Source of the DNA: Conidiobolus incongruus B7586
Lineage: Eukaryota; Entomophthoromycota; Entomophthoromycetes; Entomophthorales; Conidiobolaceae
NCBI GenBank assembly: GCA_000697335.1
Contig: JNEM01016156.1
Span: 1 to 22,940, forward strand
Length of the DNA: 22,940 nucleotides
Reading direction: 5' to 3'
Part shown: positions 1 to 11,283 of the stretch, piece after piece
Position numbering within the stretch: position 1 is the first letter of the stretch
How the letters are laid out: each line of letters starts with the position of its first letter
Program-made: the position numbers and the translations under genes
Notes under the pieces: model-generated
Seen by the model: the letters and a program-made list of their open reading frames with translations, nothing else
What the model was told of the DNA's origin: nothing
Database searches by the model: none

Positions 1-228
1 TTTTAAAATATAAAATGATTTTATTAAGAAAATATATTAATTTAAAAAAAATTATTTTTTAAACTTAATCAAAAATTAAATTATAATATTATATTTTTAA
101 AATCTTAATTATTTTTTCAAATATTAAAAAAGTTTTAATATATTTTAAAAGGGTTATTATTTTTGATATATAAAATGCTTTTATTAAGAAAATACATTGA
201 TTTAAGCAAATTATTTTTTGACCCTAAC
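1..228. repeat. Diverged direct repeat, 160-bp period, at left window edge
   Basis: The segment at about 1-68 recurs at about 161-228 with an offset of exactly 160 bases. Over positions 11-50 versus 171-210 only about five bases differ, including an identical TTATTAAGAA block. About 90 bp of unrelated AT-rich DNA lies between the two units. It may be two units of a tandem array running off the window, or a duplicated piece of a dispersed element; no coding potential is seen. Confidence 0.6.
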
Positions 229-435
229 TAAAGACTATATTATATATAAAATTCTAAATGATTGCATTAATATATAGAATGAGGTATATAGTTAATTATA
301 TTATTGGATGTGAAAGGTGAATTCAAAAAATATCAATTGTAAAAGGAAAAATAAGTAAAATATAGGAAATAATTTAATATACTTAGTTGATTATTTTTAA
401 ATATGAGTTAGTATCATATTAATCTAATATGTAAT
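229..435. other. AT-rich 3' flank of the WASP gene
   Basis: This DNA lies just downstream of the WASP stop codon on the minus strand. It probably includes the 3' UTR, but I see no clear polyadenylation signal, ORF or structured RNA in it. Confidence 0.5.
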
Positions 436-2574
436 TTAATCATCCCAATCTTCGTCATCATCAGCATCGGAATCTATTAGATCAAGTTAGAATCATAGAT
501 ATATTATAAAGTTAAGTGAATTACCTGAGGCGTTAACATCATTGAACCTTGCAACTAATAAATCAGCTAAAGCATCGGCCAAATTACCTTGACCTCCTGT
601 AGCAGGAGGAGGTGAAGCGACACGAGGAGTTGATTCAACCTGGATATAAGTTATTAAAAATGAATTAATGGTATATAAGTCAATGTACCTTTTTGAGTTT
701 AGTTCCAGCACGAATACTTTCCAACAATGCGTTTCTGCTCCCATTAGTAATTTCTTCAGGGATTTGTGATGATATTCCACCCGATGGGGGTGGTGGTGCG
801 TTCGGAGCCGATGTAGGACCAGGAGGTGGTGGTGGTGGTGGTGGAATAGGAATTGATGAGGCACCAGATACTGGTGGTGGAGGTGGAGGTGGCGGGGGCG
901 GGACTTGTATTGAAGACGATCCAGGTGGAGGTGGTGGTGGAGCTGGAACTGGAACTGGAGAAGCTACGGGAGGTGGGGGGGGGGGTAAAATAGATGTGGA
1001 AGCTGAGGGGGGGGGTGGTGGGGGTGGAACAGGTGATTGTGGGCTAGAAGTAGGATTAGAAACTGGAGGTGGTGGCACATTATTTCTCGCTGGAGGTGGT
1101 GGGCGAGAAGATGATGGCAGAGGAGGAGCATTTGTCCTCGGCGGTGGTGGAGGTTTTGTTTTTGGAAGACTAGGTGGCCCCGATGGTTTAGCTGCTGGAG
1201 GTGGTGAAACATGACTTGTTGCTTGTACTGAAGAAGTTTTTGGAATAGGATCAGCTGCAGGAGCAGATACTGGAGGGGGTGGAGGAGGTGGAGGAGAAGG
1301 AGCAGATGGTGTAACTGAAGTTTTAGCTTTCCTTGCTGGGGGTGGTGGTGGTGGCTTGTTTCCTAATAAATTGCAACAATTAATGTCGTAATGAAAATTG
1401 TACTAAGAAGAAGTACCTGTTTTGGAAGGAACATTTTGAGCCCCATTTACAGGACGATGAGATGGAGCAGAAGAGGGTTTTGCTGCTGGTTGTGAAGTAA
1501 CGTTATTAATCCCACCATTCTTTTGAACAAAGTCCATTACAAACTTCATTGTATCTTTATCTTGCAGTACATCCTGAGAAGAGATTAAATAAAGGAAAAC
1601 AAAAGCAATAACATCAAATACCTGAGAAATTCCATGGTACCCTAATTGTTCAAAGAGTTTTTGCCATTCAGGATCAACATGATTAGCCTATATTAATTGT
1701 TCAATATTATATAATTAAATACATGCATCGTAAAATATACACTAAATCCTTTTTCAGCGTCATACCCAATATGACCTAAATGTCTGAAAATTAATTTAAT
1801 TTAATAAATATAAAAAATTAAGAATTGAGCTGATATTTACTTAAAATCGAGTGGCTTTCCAATTTGTGATTTGTCTATCTTGGTCTTAGTTTTGCCCTTT
1901 GATTTAGAACTAGAGCCAAAGAAAAATCCACCTTTAACAGAATCATTTTTCTCTAAATATGAATTATTAATATTTATAAAAGAAAAACACATATAACGTA
2001 CTTTTCTTTTTCTTTTTAGCATATTGCTCTCTTCCTGTGACTTTTTTATAAAATACAGCAGCTTCGTTCTCATCGCAAAAGCAAATACCAGATACATGAC
2101 TCTGATATAGAAAATTAAATGAATAAATAATATTAGAGAATTATATAATATACTTACACCGGTTGAAAATGTATGGAAAAAAGGCTTATCTTGGCGATAA
2201 ACGAATTTTGAAGGAATCTCATGCTCCCAAACAACGGATTTCGAAGACTATATAAAATTGAATAATAGATTTAAATATTTTAATTAGACAAATCAAAAAA
2301 TAACTTACTGTTAAATTAACTAAACGAAAATAAAATTTATTATCTCGTGTTTTATCTTGAACTAAAGCAAGGGCTCCCATCAAATTTGTATAAGTCCAAG
2401 AATTTGGATCAGGATGTGCTTGATATAATCTCACAACTGTACATGTTAAAATTGTCTACCACAATTGTCAATAATTGAAGAATTTGAATGAAAAATAATT
2501 ACATTGTCACTAGATGGTAGAGCTTGTTTAATAATAGCCTTATGCTCTGGATTAGATAATGTAACTGAAGGCAT
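436..2574 (-). CDS. LAS17: WASP/Las17-family Arp2/3 activator with WH1, CRIB/GBD, polyproline, WH2 and acidic tail
   Basis: Activates the Arp2/3 complex to build branched actin, in fungi mainly at endocytic patches. Exons read on the minus strand: 2574-2503, 2455-2309, 2247-2158, 2101-2002, 1952-1841, 1783-1741, 1687-1622, 1573-1417, 1362-689, 639-525, 473-436. All introns are GT-AG and 47-61 nt; the spliced length is 1614 nt, giving 537 aa. Residues 1 to about 125 match a WH1/EVH1 domain (motifs PFFHTF and FCDENEAA). A lysine run at 132-138 precedes a CRIB motif at 167-180 with the I.xP..F.H..H.G pattern. Residues 264 to about 465 are a proline-rich region, 470-488 a single WH2 (LLESIRAGTKLKKV), then a short central helix (LADALADLLVARF) and an acidic end with Trp535 followed by two Asp. 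The start is the first ATG before the WH1 core. The CRIB implies control by Cdc42/Rac-type GTPases, as in animal N-WASP; that is inferred from the family. Family assignment is very secure; exact splice sites are supported by frame and homology only. Confidence 0.93.
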
Positions 2575-5500
2575 ATTATTATTTAGCCTTAAGCTTGATA
2601 ATTAACTTTCAATTATTGAATTATATTTAAATAAACAAAGAGCGCAGAATTACACTGAATGGATAAGGAATTAAATATTTGAAATTCAACCTGACAGTCA
2701 ACACAAACCAATCAAATAATCCTTAGTATCATTTATTTTCTCATCAATAATTTATACTTAAGTCATTCAATGCCAAGTATAATTAAGACTTGTAAATAAG
2801 TTAAATAAAATTTAATGTTTTGTGAGTTTGTGATTATAGTAAATACATATTGAGTTACTTAATAAGTACTGTTTTGATAACCCATACCATCTATGATTTA
2901 CAAATCTGTTAAGAAAAACTTACTTGGTATAATTATATTAAAAATTGATATAAATTACTTATTGACAGATTTTATTATATACACAGATATTTATATAATT
3001 ATTTTTATAATATTTCAAAATTATTAATGAACTCGATATATTAATAGTTTATATTTTATAATTTGACCACCAATATTGTAAAATCCAAAATAGTATGAAC
3101 TTAAATTACTCTGTCTAGTCAAAAGTCTTAAAAAATTTAAATGATATTAATATTGTTAATAATTTATCATATTAATGATAATTGCAAAATTTTTGAAATC
3201 ATGTTTTTCGCATAAGATTATTAGATTTTTATAAATAGAATTTTCCACAGTTATAATGACTTGAGAGTTAAAATCAATCAGTTATATAAAATCACTGATT
3301 ATCATTACATCTAAGATTTGAATAAATTGAATACTTTATTTAATATTAATTATTTAATTGATTTTCATTCAAACTATTGGCATATATACCTTAATATTTT
3401 AGACTTAAAACAGTATGAATAAATGCAGTAAATAGCTTGAACTTTATTAATTTCTATTGTGTCAACATACAATATTCAAAAATATTAATACTTTTATAAT
3501 TTCAATGTTTTTATGCTTCATAATACTATCTCACTTATTTAACTATAAATTATATAAATACAATCCTAATTTATAATGATATTTTAACTAGTAAAGAGAT
3601 ATAATTATTATTATTATACTCCAATTAGCAAACATCAAGATTTTTTTATTCAATCATATATTTTTCATTTATCTCATCTTGTTATCTTGTATTCTTAAAA
3701 AAATTGATTTTCGTTTATTAATATTCAAATATTTAATATATATTAATTTTAACATTTCTCAATTTTTTATTCATTAAAAATTTTATTAATTTTGTTACAT
3801 CATACCCCATATCCATCATTTGAAAAAAATTACAAATTATATAACTATCTTTGTTAACACAAGTTATGTATAATTCATTATGACTATATGATCTTAACAC
3901 CTTTTATATCTGTTTGTAGTGTTTGTTGGTTTTTAATTACTAAAGTATTTGATTTGATATATCTATATACATCAGATTCAAGAAAAAATTGATGAATAAA
4001 TAATTTATAATGAAGATATAATTTGGTTGGTATTAAGCAAATTTAAAATTTTACCTCTATGACAAATATATGAATATATTAATAGATTATATAACTTTTA
4101 ATTTAGGATAAATTATGCTAAAACTTCTGTTTCTTCTTCAGTTATATTGAATAATTGAACTATTATAATATAAATAAATTGCTATTATCAAAATTAATAA
4201 TTGTTGAAATTATAAGCATTAAAGTGCTGATATAAAAGTAATTGACATAATCTTAAAATGAAACTAATAAAATCAGATTGGAAAATCCTGATTCAATGAA
4301 AAAAATTAACTAGTAGTTAAATTAATATGAATATTTACCTAATAATTTGTTTTTATATATTTCACAAATGCTTTATTTTTTCAAATACATATAAATACCA
4401 CATATTATAATGTTTTAGACATTATTTCAATTCTTAATTACAGATTTTATGATCATAATCAAAAATTTCAATCATTGATCTTATATCATATTATATAAAA
4501 CTGATTGGTTTTAATTGAGGTATTTACTCATAAATCACTGGATATACTATTGTTATATCAGATTGTATAATATATATAAATATAATATATTATTTATTTT
4601 GTCATCAATTTTTAATTGAATAGAAAAAGTAATATTGGAAAATATTAATATAAAATATCTATATTGATTAAATTCATAAAGCAAATCATTTACTAATATA
4701 GCATATTTTTGAGTTATAAAAAAGTAAAATAAATATTGAAATTATCATCAATGTAACTTGAAAGAGATAATATATGCAACCTGTGATACCAGCATTTAAG
4801 AAGATCTTTGATCATAGAATTAAATAAATCATTGTTTAAAATATATTACAAGATTAGGAACAAATTTTATAAGTATAAATGATTAAGTGAATTTGTGAGA
4901 ATTAGGATGATATAAACTATTAATGAATTAAGCATTCCAATATGCATAGTATATTTATTTTGTTAATAACAATGTCAATGATGAATAATATATCAAATTT
5001 GTAATATATCTAATTATCATTATAATTTAACATTTATTAAAACTGTATTATATTCGTATTTATTATTGATTTATTAAAATTAAATCCTCAATAATTCAAA
5101 GAAAAATATTAAACTTAATGATCATATATAATAGAATTTAATATCATAAGATAAAATGAATATGTAAAATTTTTGAGAAATATAACTGTTGAATTATATA
5201 TATAAGATAGATACATACAGTGGTACTAATAAAAATATTTTTAGAAAATTTTGATTAGCATAGTTATAATATTCTAATTTCCTAAAATCAATTATAATAA
5301 AAAGCAAATTCTGAATAATTCATATTTGTTGAAATCAATCTTATGAATTCTGAACAGTATTATTTTACTTTATTAACATAACATTTTTAATACTTGAAAT
5401 ATTTTTCATTCTGGAATTACTAAATTATAAAAATATTATAATATAAATTTTTTCTCTTGAATTAAATTTTTAAAAAAAATAATCGATAGCAATATCATGA

Positions 5501-5889
5501 TTAAAATCATATTTGTAATAACTATAAGGTCATTTATTCTGTTAAATATAATTAATAATGAGAATGAAGAAAAGAATTATTAGATTGAATAATTACAGTT
5601 AAAACCCCATTGAGAGAAGCATATTCATAGAACGATTTAGTACAAAAATAGTATAATAGAAAGATTAATGAATAAAGCAGCACAGAAAATGCAATAGAAA
5701 TATAATAATTAGAATGTACTGTTTTAAGGGTAATAAGAAGTAATTTATAAAAGAATATATTAGAGGAATTAAAATGGAGTCATAGACGATTTTAAAAAAC
5801 CCAGTGAAGCAAGAACCAAATTTTCGAAATGGAAAGTTAAAGTTTAATTGGTGAAATATATGAGATTTGAATGAAAAACTTGAAGTGAT
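2575..5889. other. Gene-free AT-rich region between WASP and calmodulin
   Basis: About 3.3 kb of strongly AT-rich DNA holds the upstream region of the WASP gene (right of 2574) and the downstream region of calmodulin (left of 5890). No ORF here has protein-like composition, and no tRNA-like or repeat structure stands out. The last 300 bases before calmodulin, about 5600-5889, are somewhat less AT-extreme and purine-rich on the plus strand, so pyrimidine-rich in the calmodulin transcript; this is probably its 3' UTR. Confidence 0.6.
2708..2714 (+). promoter_or_regulatory. CCAAT-type box upstream of WASP
   Basis: A CCAATCA heptamer sits 134 bases upstream of the WASP start codon, in inverted orientation relative to that gene. 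CCAAT is the binding core of the HAP/NF-Y complex in fungi. A similar element lies upstream of calmodulin and ALA synthase. Single CCAAT matches are easily found by chance, so the assignment is tentative. Confidence 0.3.
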
Positions 5890-6464
5890 TTATTTGGACA
5901 TCTAAAAATAATTGATTAGAAATAGAAAGGAAAAGAGTGAAAAAAAAGAAGTTACCATCATCTTAACAAATTCATCATAGTTAATTTGACCATCTCCATC
6001 AACATCAGCTTCTCTAATCATCTCATCGGCTTCTTCATCGGTGAGCTTTTCACCTAAGTTGGTCATTACATGTCTTAATTCAGCAGCACTGATGTAACCG
6101 TTGCCATCTTTATCAAATACTTTGAAAGCTTCGCGAATTTCTTCTTCTGAGTCTGCATTTTTCATATTGCGAGCCATAAGAGTTAAAAACTCAGGGAAGT
6201 CAACAGTACCACTACCATCAGCATCGACATCATTTATCATGTCATGAAGTTCTGCTTCAGTAGGATTTTGACCTAATGAACGCATAACAGTTCCTAATTC
6301 TTTAGCAGTAATCATACCATCTCCATCTTTATCGAATAAGGAGAAAGCTTCTTTAAATTCAGTAACTTGTTCTTCAGTTAGTTGATCAGCCTATATAAAA
6401 TATTAATAACAAATAGGTAAGATTGATGAATACAAATATTAATTCTTAGGTTAAAACTCACCAT
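5890..6464 (-). CDS. CMD1: Calmodulin, with one-codon first exon and four-codon last exon
   Basis: Calcium sensor that binds four Ca2+ ions and regulates kinases, calcineurin and myosins in the cytosol. Exons on the minus strand: 6464-6462 (the ATG alone), 6390-5956 and 5901-5890. Introns of 71 nt (6391-6461, GTGAGT donor) and 54 nt (5902-5955, GTAACT donor) give a 450-nt reading frame and 149 aa, the canonical calmodulin length. The protein begins MADQLTEEQ and ends KMMMSK. Four EF-hand loops are intact: [12 protein letters not shown] at 21-32, [12 protein letters not shown] at 57-68, [12 protein letters not shown] at 94-105 and [12 protein letters not shown] at 130-141, each with Asp at position 1 and Glu at position 12. 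Lys116, the methylated lysine in animal and plant calmodulins, is present. Reading through the last intron would add an unrelated hydrophobic tail, whereas the spliced end matches the family. Near identity to known calmodulins makes the call secure. Confidence 0.97.
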
Positions 6465-6545
6465 TTTGAATGAATAGTAAAAGATAAAGATTATCGTCAC
6501 TCTAAATATTTAGTAAAAACTCTGTTTAATCATCTCTGAAACTAG

Positions 6546-6588
6546 CCAATTAAAAATCTAATAGAGGATTTTAGATTCATCCACCAAT
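6546..6588. promoter_or_regulatory. Two CCAAT boxes upstream of calmodulin
   Basis: CCAAT cores at 6546-6550 and 6584-6588 lie 82 and 120 bases upstream of the calmodulin ATG, inverted relative to the gene. The second is part of CCAATCA, as upstream of WASP and ALA synthase. Position and spacing are plausible for HAP/NF-Y sites; there is no direct evidence of use. Confidence 0.35.
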
Positions 6589-8877
6589 CAAACGGTCGAT
6601 CAGTTTTGTGTGGATATAACCATAAATTTTAGATATTTTATAGTTAATTATTACATAATCAACCCTCGATTAGTATATGAAAATTTTTGCACAAAATAAT
6701 TATAGCTATTTTAATCATTATTATATCTATAATATAGAAGTATTAACTTTTTAATATTAAATATAATATTTCTGAATATCTTAACAATACACATATCAAC
6801 TTTAATAAACAACTTTTAGAGCTTCTTATTATCTTAAGTCTATTATTAAATAATTACATGTAATACGACGATATGTGCATGATTTTTTCCCATCACAGTA
6901 TTGTTTATCTCATATTTTTTGATTGAATGAAAAAAATTATAGTGTAGAATATATTTTTGCACTTAATTGCCTTGAATAACCAATATATGAAAAAAATTCT
7001 TATCTTGGTTTCACAATAATTAAATTTATTCCAAAATCCACACTATTTTCAAGATATATAAAATAAACGATAATACATCAATATTATATTGTTTAAATAA
7101 TGTATACTATCAATTCCAAAAACCTAATAAAAATTTCCAAACTAATCAATATTCTTTCAATATATTAATTTATTAGTTTAAAAAAAACCTATAATAAATT
7201 TAACAATTCACTTCCCAAAAATATATGAAGTTTCAAAATTGAATTGAATTAGTATGATAAAATCAATCAAAATTAGGCCTGACTACTATTTATTAAATAT
7301 TGTATATATTACTAACCTTTGATCAACTCAAAAATAGCATTATCAATATTCAATCATTGTATTAATACATATATTTTTATATGTGTAATATTTATATTCT
7401 GGTTATTGATAAATTGCATTTATTCAATTAATAATATTGCCAATTTAATTTCAAATTAAAATCCAACTTTAGTTTTTATAGGTAATATTCGTAATAATCT
7501 ATTATTTCATAGTTCATTTATTATACAGCTAAACACTATAGTAAAACCTATATTCAGAATGCTTTTCATAAATATTTTGAAATAATTTTAACTTCAATTA
7601 ATATAAAAGATATATGATTATTAATTTTCAAACTGTTTATTAAATCAAGTTTTGTCAATATTTTATTATATTTACTAGGAAGGTTCATAAATTTGTTTCA
7701 ATTTAATGAATTGTATAATTTTAAGTGATACTTGATAAATTCAATAAGATTATGAAATGATGTTTGGTGTATTAATTGATTATTATAAATAATAATAATT
7801 GAAAACATTACTAATACATCCAATAATTAGAGATCTTTTCCCTTTGGATATAATTATTTGAATATGAATGTTATATGAATTATATTCTTTAATTATACTC
7901 ATTGTTTGTTCATATTCAAAGTATGTTAATATGTATATTTTCAAAATGATTTATTATAACACAAAATTTTCCAGCTTTACCATGTTTATTAATTATCATA
8001 ACTATTCAGTCGGAACTCAATATTTTATATATTATATTTATAGAGAGTTTCAAGTATCTAATACTAAACAATAAAAATATATAAATAAAGAAATGGCCCA
8101 AAATTATTTGACATAATGTACAATCTGAAGCTAAAAAAATTTCAATATGAATTCATAAATATTTGATTTCTATAATACTAAAAGGTAGAAGAATGATTAT
8201 ATGATTATTATTTTTCACTTATAAATAAATAAATAATTATGGTGTCAATTATCATATTAACATACCACTTTTATTAACAAAACAATATGATCTAATGTTA
8301 TTGTAATTAACCTTTCAATTATTTTTTTAAAAAAATATTGGCAAAATTAGCTATATTACCACAAAAGATAGTAATTTTATTGATTGTTATAGATATATAA
8401 CTGATAAAGTATCGGGATTACAAAATTAGGGTTGATTAATATTACATTTTTAAAATAAAGACTAAAACAACTATAGTTGAATGTATTATATCAATTATCA
8501 TTAATGATAATCAAGTGAATAGAGGATACCAATTAAAAAAATAAATTGAATAAATAATTATTAAGTATGTTGTAATCTGATAGGAAAACAAGCAGTAACC
8601 AGTTTTTGCAAAATTTGCGTATGAATTAATCATTCTTCAAAGCATAATAATACATGTATAAATACTGTAATTTTCTTTGGAAATTGATGTGATAAAAATA
8701 GTATAAATGATGGTATTATATCATATAAGTGACAAGTGAAAAAATTCTTTTTAAAATATAGTTATCATATTTATTTTAATCAAATATCGCAAAGGATCAT
8801 TAGATTTATTGAAGGATATATATGTTAATTATATACAAATGATTTTATAATTCATTCCATTCAATATACTATCCAAT

Positions 8878-8898
8878 ATATATATATATATATATATT
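8878..8898. repeat. (TA)n microsatellite
   Basis: An uninterrupted run of alternating T and A of about 20 bases lies in the region upstream of the TMEM184-like gene. Shorter TA runs occur near 11681-11692 and 22689-22700. These are ordinary simple repeats in AT-rich spacer. Confidence 0.85.
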
Positions 8899-9194
8899 CT
8901 TTATAATACTCCTAGTTTATCAAAATATATTCTATTACTTTAATTGGAAAGAGGAATATATAAAAATTATGATACCAATTGACTCTAAAATCAAAACTAA
9001 ATGTTTTAATTATAGTAATAGGAATATAAATAAAACCGTCTCATTTGCCTTATATTTTACTATAAATTGGTTCATTTATTCAAGTAATTGCAATATCAAC
9101 TTGTAATAACACACCTTACTCAATTAATCATTATTAAATAAACAAGTTCTTTTATTATTTTTATCTTTAAATTATTTTTCTTTATCCAATAATA

Positions 9195-11283
9195 ATGATA
9201 TTAAAATATCCATATGTTTCTACTATCGAAGAAGATGCTTCTGATAACTCAGGAGGAGCAGGTGATAAACTTGGGAAAGAATTCGTACAAATCTGTTTAA
9301 TTTTATCAATAATTGCTACCCTAATTAGTCTCTTTACTATTGCTTCTCATTTGAAAAATTATTCTAGACCAGTAATTATTATTCTCTATTTTTTATAAAC
9401 AAGTTCTAATTCAATATTTAATATAGAATCTTCAAAGGTTTGTTATTCGAGTACTATGGATGTAAGTTTTAAAATTGAATTTAATCATTCGAATTCAAAA
9501 TCTAATTTTATGTAGGACTCCAGTTTTCGCACTCTCTTCTTACATCAGTTTAGTATCATTAAATGCAGCGTTTTATGTAGATGCTCTTAGAGACATGTAT
9601 GAGGTAAAATCGTATCATTTATTTAAATATAAATACCATTTTAACAATTAATTATTCAGGCATTTGTCATTTATTGCTTCTTTACTCTTATGGTAAACTA
9701 TTTAGGGGGTGAAAGAGCACTAATTATCCTACTTCATAATCGTGAACCAACTCAGCATCTTTGGCCAGTGTATTATTTTAAAAAAGAAATAGAGGTATTG
9801 ATTTAATGAATATTTAATTGGATAATTCAGCTTATATATTTTTAAGGTTGGAGACCCTTATTCATTTTTATTTATTAAAGTAAGCTAATATTCAATATTA
9901 GAAAAATAATATAAAGTTTAGTGTAAAGTATTAATAATTGAATAACTTTTGTTTATTAGAGAGGAATTCTTCAATATGTTTATGTAAAACCTGTAATCAC
10001 CTTTGCTACATTATATTTGAAATATATTGACAAGTTCGACGATGGAAATTTATCTCTAACCTCAGGTTACTTTTATATAACTTTTATATATAACTTGAGT
10101 GTTTCCATAAGTTTATATTGCTTAGCAATATTCTTTCAAACAACTAAAAAGGATTTAAAAGATTATAGGTACTTTTCTTACCAACTATTTTTTAAGATAT
10201 ACATTAATTTGAATACATTTAGACCTTTGGCTAAATTCTTATGTGTAAAGGCCATTATTTTCTTTTCTTTTTGGCAGGGTTTAGCTATATCTATTCTGGT
10301 GTCAACTGGTTTAATCAGTCTAGGTAAAATTACTCTCAATAATTGTTTCAAATTACCATTAATCATATTGAATTCTAGGACCTGGATTTTCTGCAGAACA
10401 TACAGCTGTGGCTCTTCAAGATTCAATGATATGCTTTGAGATGCTGTTCGCCGCATTAGCTCAAAGTTATGCATTTTCTATTTCAGATTACAAAAGACCT
10501 AACGGAATAGTTGTTCGTCTGAAGCTTTATTATGCCATTAGAGATGCACTAGGAATTAGAGATATTATACTGGATTCAAAAGAAACCTACTCAGGAACCC
10601 ATTTCAACTATCGAACATTTGAGCCAGTTGAAGGTGCTTCACCTTCTGAGGTTGGAAGACGAAACAGAATGATGGAAGGCTTAAGGTACTCAAGAGGAGG
10701 TCAGAGTAAATATTGGGTAGATCCAAATTCTAATAGCTCAAATAATTCTAATGAAAGTCTTATTCCTCAAAGAAGAGAATCTGCGAGAGAAAGTACTTAT
10801 GTAAGTTTTCCTAGTATAGAGCTATCATTTAGCGATGTAGAAAGAGATACTGAGGCTGAAAACTTGTATAAATCATGTCGAAATTTCGACTATGGTGATT
10901 ATAATATCCCGACTATTGAACCACCTTCATATTTATTACCCAGACCTAAACTTCATAATAGCTCTCGTCCCAATTCTAAACTCAGTAAATCTCGTCAATC
11001 ACCAATTCCATCTAGAACCCCTACTAACAACCCTGCAGCCCTACCAAATGATGCAGGACCCCATTCTCAGTCACATTCTCAGCCAGAGCCGATTCCTTCA
11101 CGCCCACATGTTGATTCGTATATCCAAGACTTTAATCCCGATAGGGAGCTGGCAGGAGATAACCCCTCATGGGGATCATTACCTTTCCGCGGAACATGGG
11201 GTAAAAACAAGGATGAGGAATATAGGCGAATACAAAATAGAGACTATCTGGGGCCAAATAAGGAGTTTGATCCTTGGAAATAA
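9195..11283 (+). CDS. TMEM184 / organic solute transporter alpha (DUF300) family membrane protein
   Basis: Seven-pass membrane protein of the family that includes animal TMEM184 and OSTalpha and plant LAZ1 (Pfam Solute_trans_a). Exons: 9195-9371, 9427-9461, 9516-9603, 9660-9794, 9847-9879, 9960-10168, 10223-10323, 10379-11283; GT-AG introns of 52-80 nt; 1683 nt, 560 aa. Likely membrane segments lie near residues 29-52, 60-88, 101-116 and, after the conserved loop, four more up to about 300. Diagnostic stretches are HLKNYSRP, YVDALRDMYEAFVIY, NYLGGE, DPYSFLFIKRGILQYVY, GPGFSAEHT and CFEM. The family core ends at about residue 305; a hydrophilic Ser/Pro/Asn-rich tail of about 255 residues follows, all in the last exon, with no recognisable domain. 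Members act in vacuolar, plasma or endomembranes, and fungal function is poorly known, so no substrate is assigned. The start is the first in-frame ATG before the first membrane segment. Splice sites are supported by phase and by family motifs across each junction. Confidence 0.92.

Larger units (their letters stand above)
6465..9194. other. Intergenic region between divergent calmodulin and TMEM184-like genes
   Basis: About 2.7 kb of AT-rich DNA separates two head-to-head genes and must hold both promoters. Apart from the CCAAT boxes near calmodulin I see CCAAT cores at 8943-8947 (inverted) and 8975-8979, about 220-250 bases before the TMEM184-like ATG. There is also an 18-bp perfect palindrome at 8494-8511 and a TA microsatellite near 8878. 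A 68-codon ORF at 7868-8074 has the Ile/Tyr/Asn-rich make-up of translated AT-rich spacer and is not called a gene. Confidence 0.55.

Noticed and set aside
493-864. Minus-strand His-rich ORF over WASP exons
   Set aside because: Wrong frame of the proline-rich exon running through an intron; no family match.
693-1214. Plus-strand glycine-rich ORF of 173 codons
   Set aside because: It is the antisense of the WASP proline-rich exon: proline codons read backwards give glycine codons. The minus-strand frame continues into WH2 and CRIB exons, so this is a shadow.
7868-8074. 68-codon plus-strand ORF
   Set aside because: Composition is Ile/Tyr/Phe/Asn-rich as expected from translated AT-rich spacer, with no domain and no neighbouring exon.
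8494-8511. 18-bp perfect palindrome (ATTATCATTAATGATAAT)
   Set aside because: About one such palindrome is expected by chance in this length of AT-rich DNA; no partner site or gene-proximal position.
10178-10474. 98-codon minus-strand ORF
   Set aside because: Antisense to TMEM184-like exons 7 and 8, whose sense frame carries clear family motifs.
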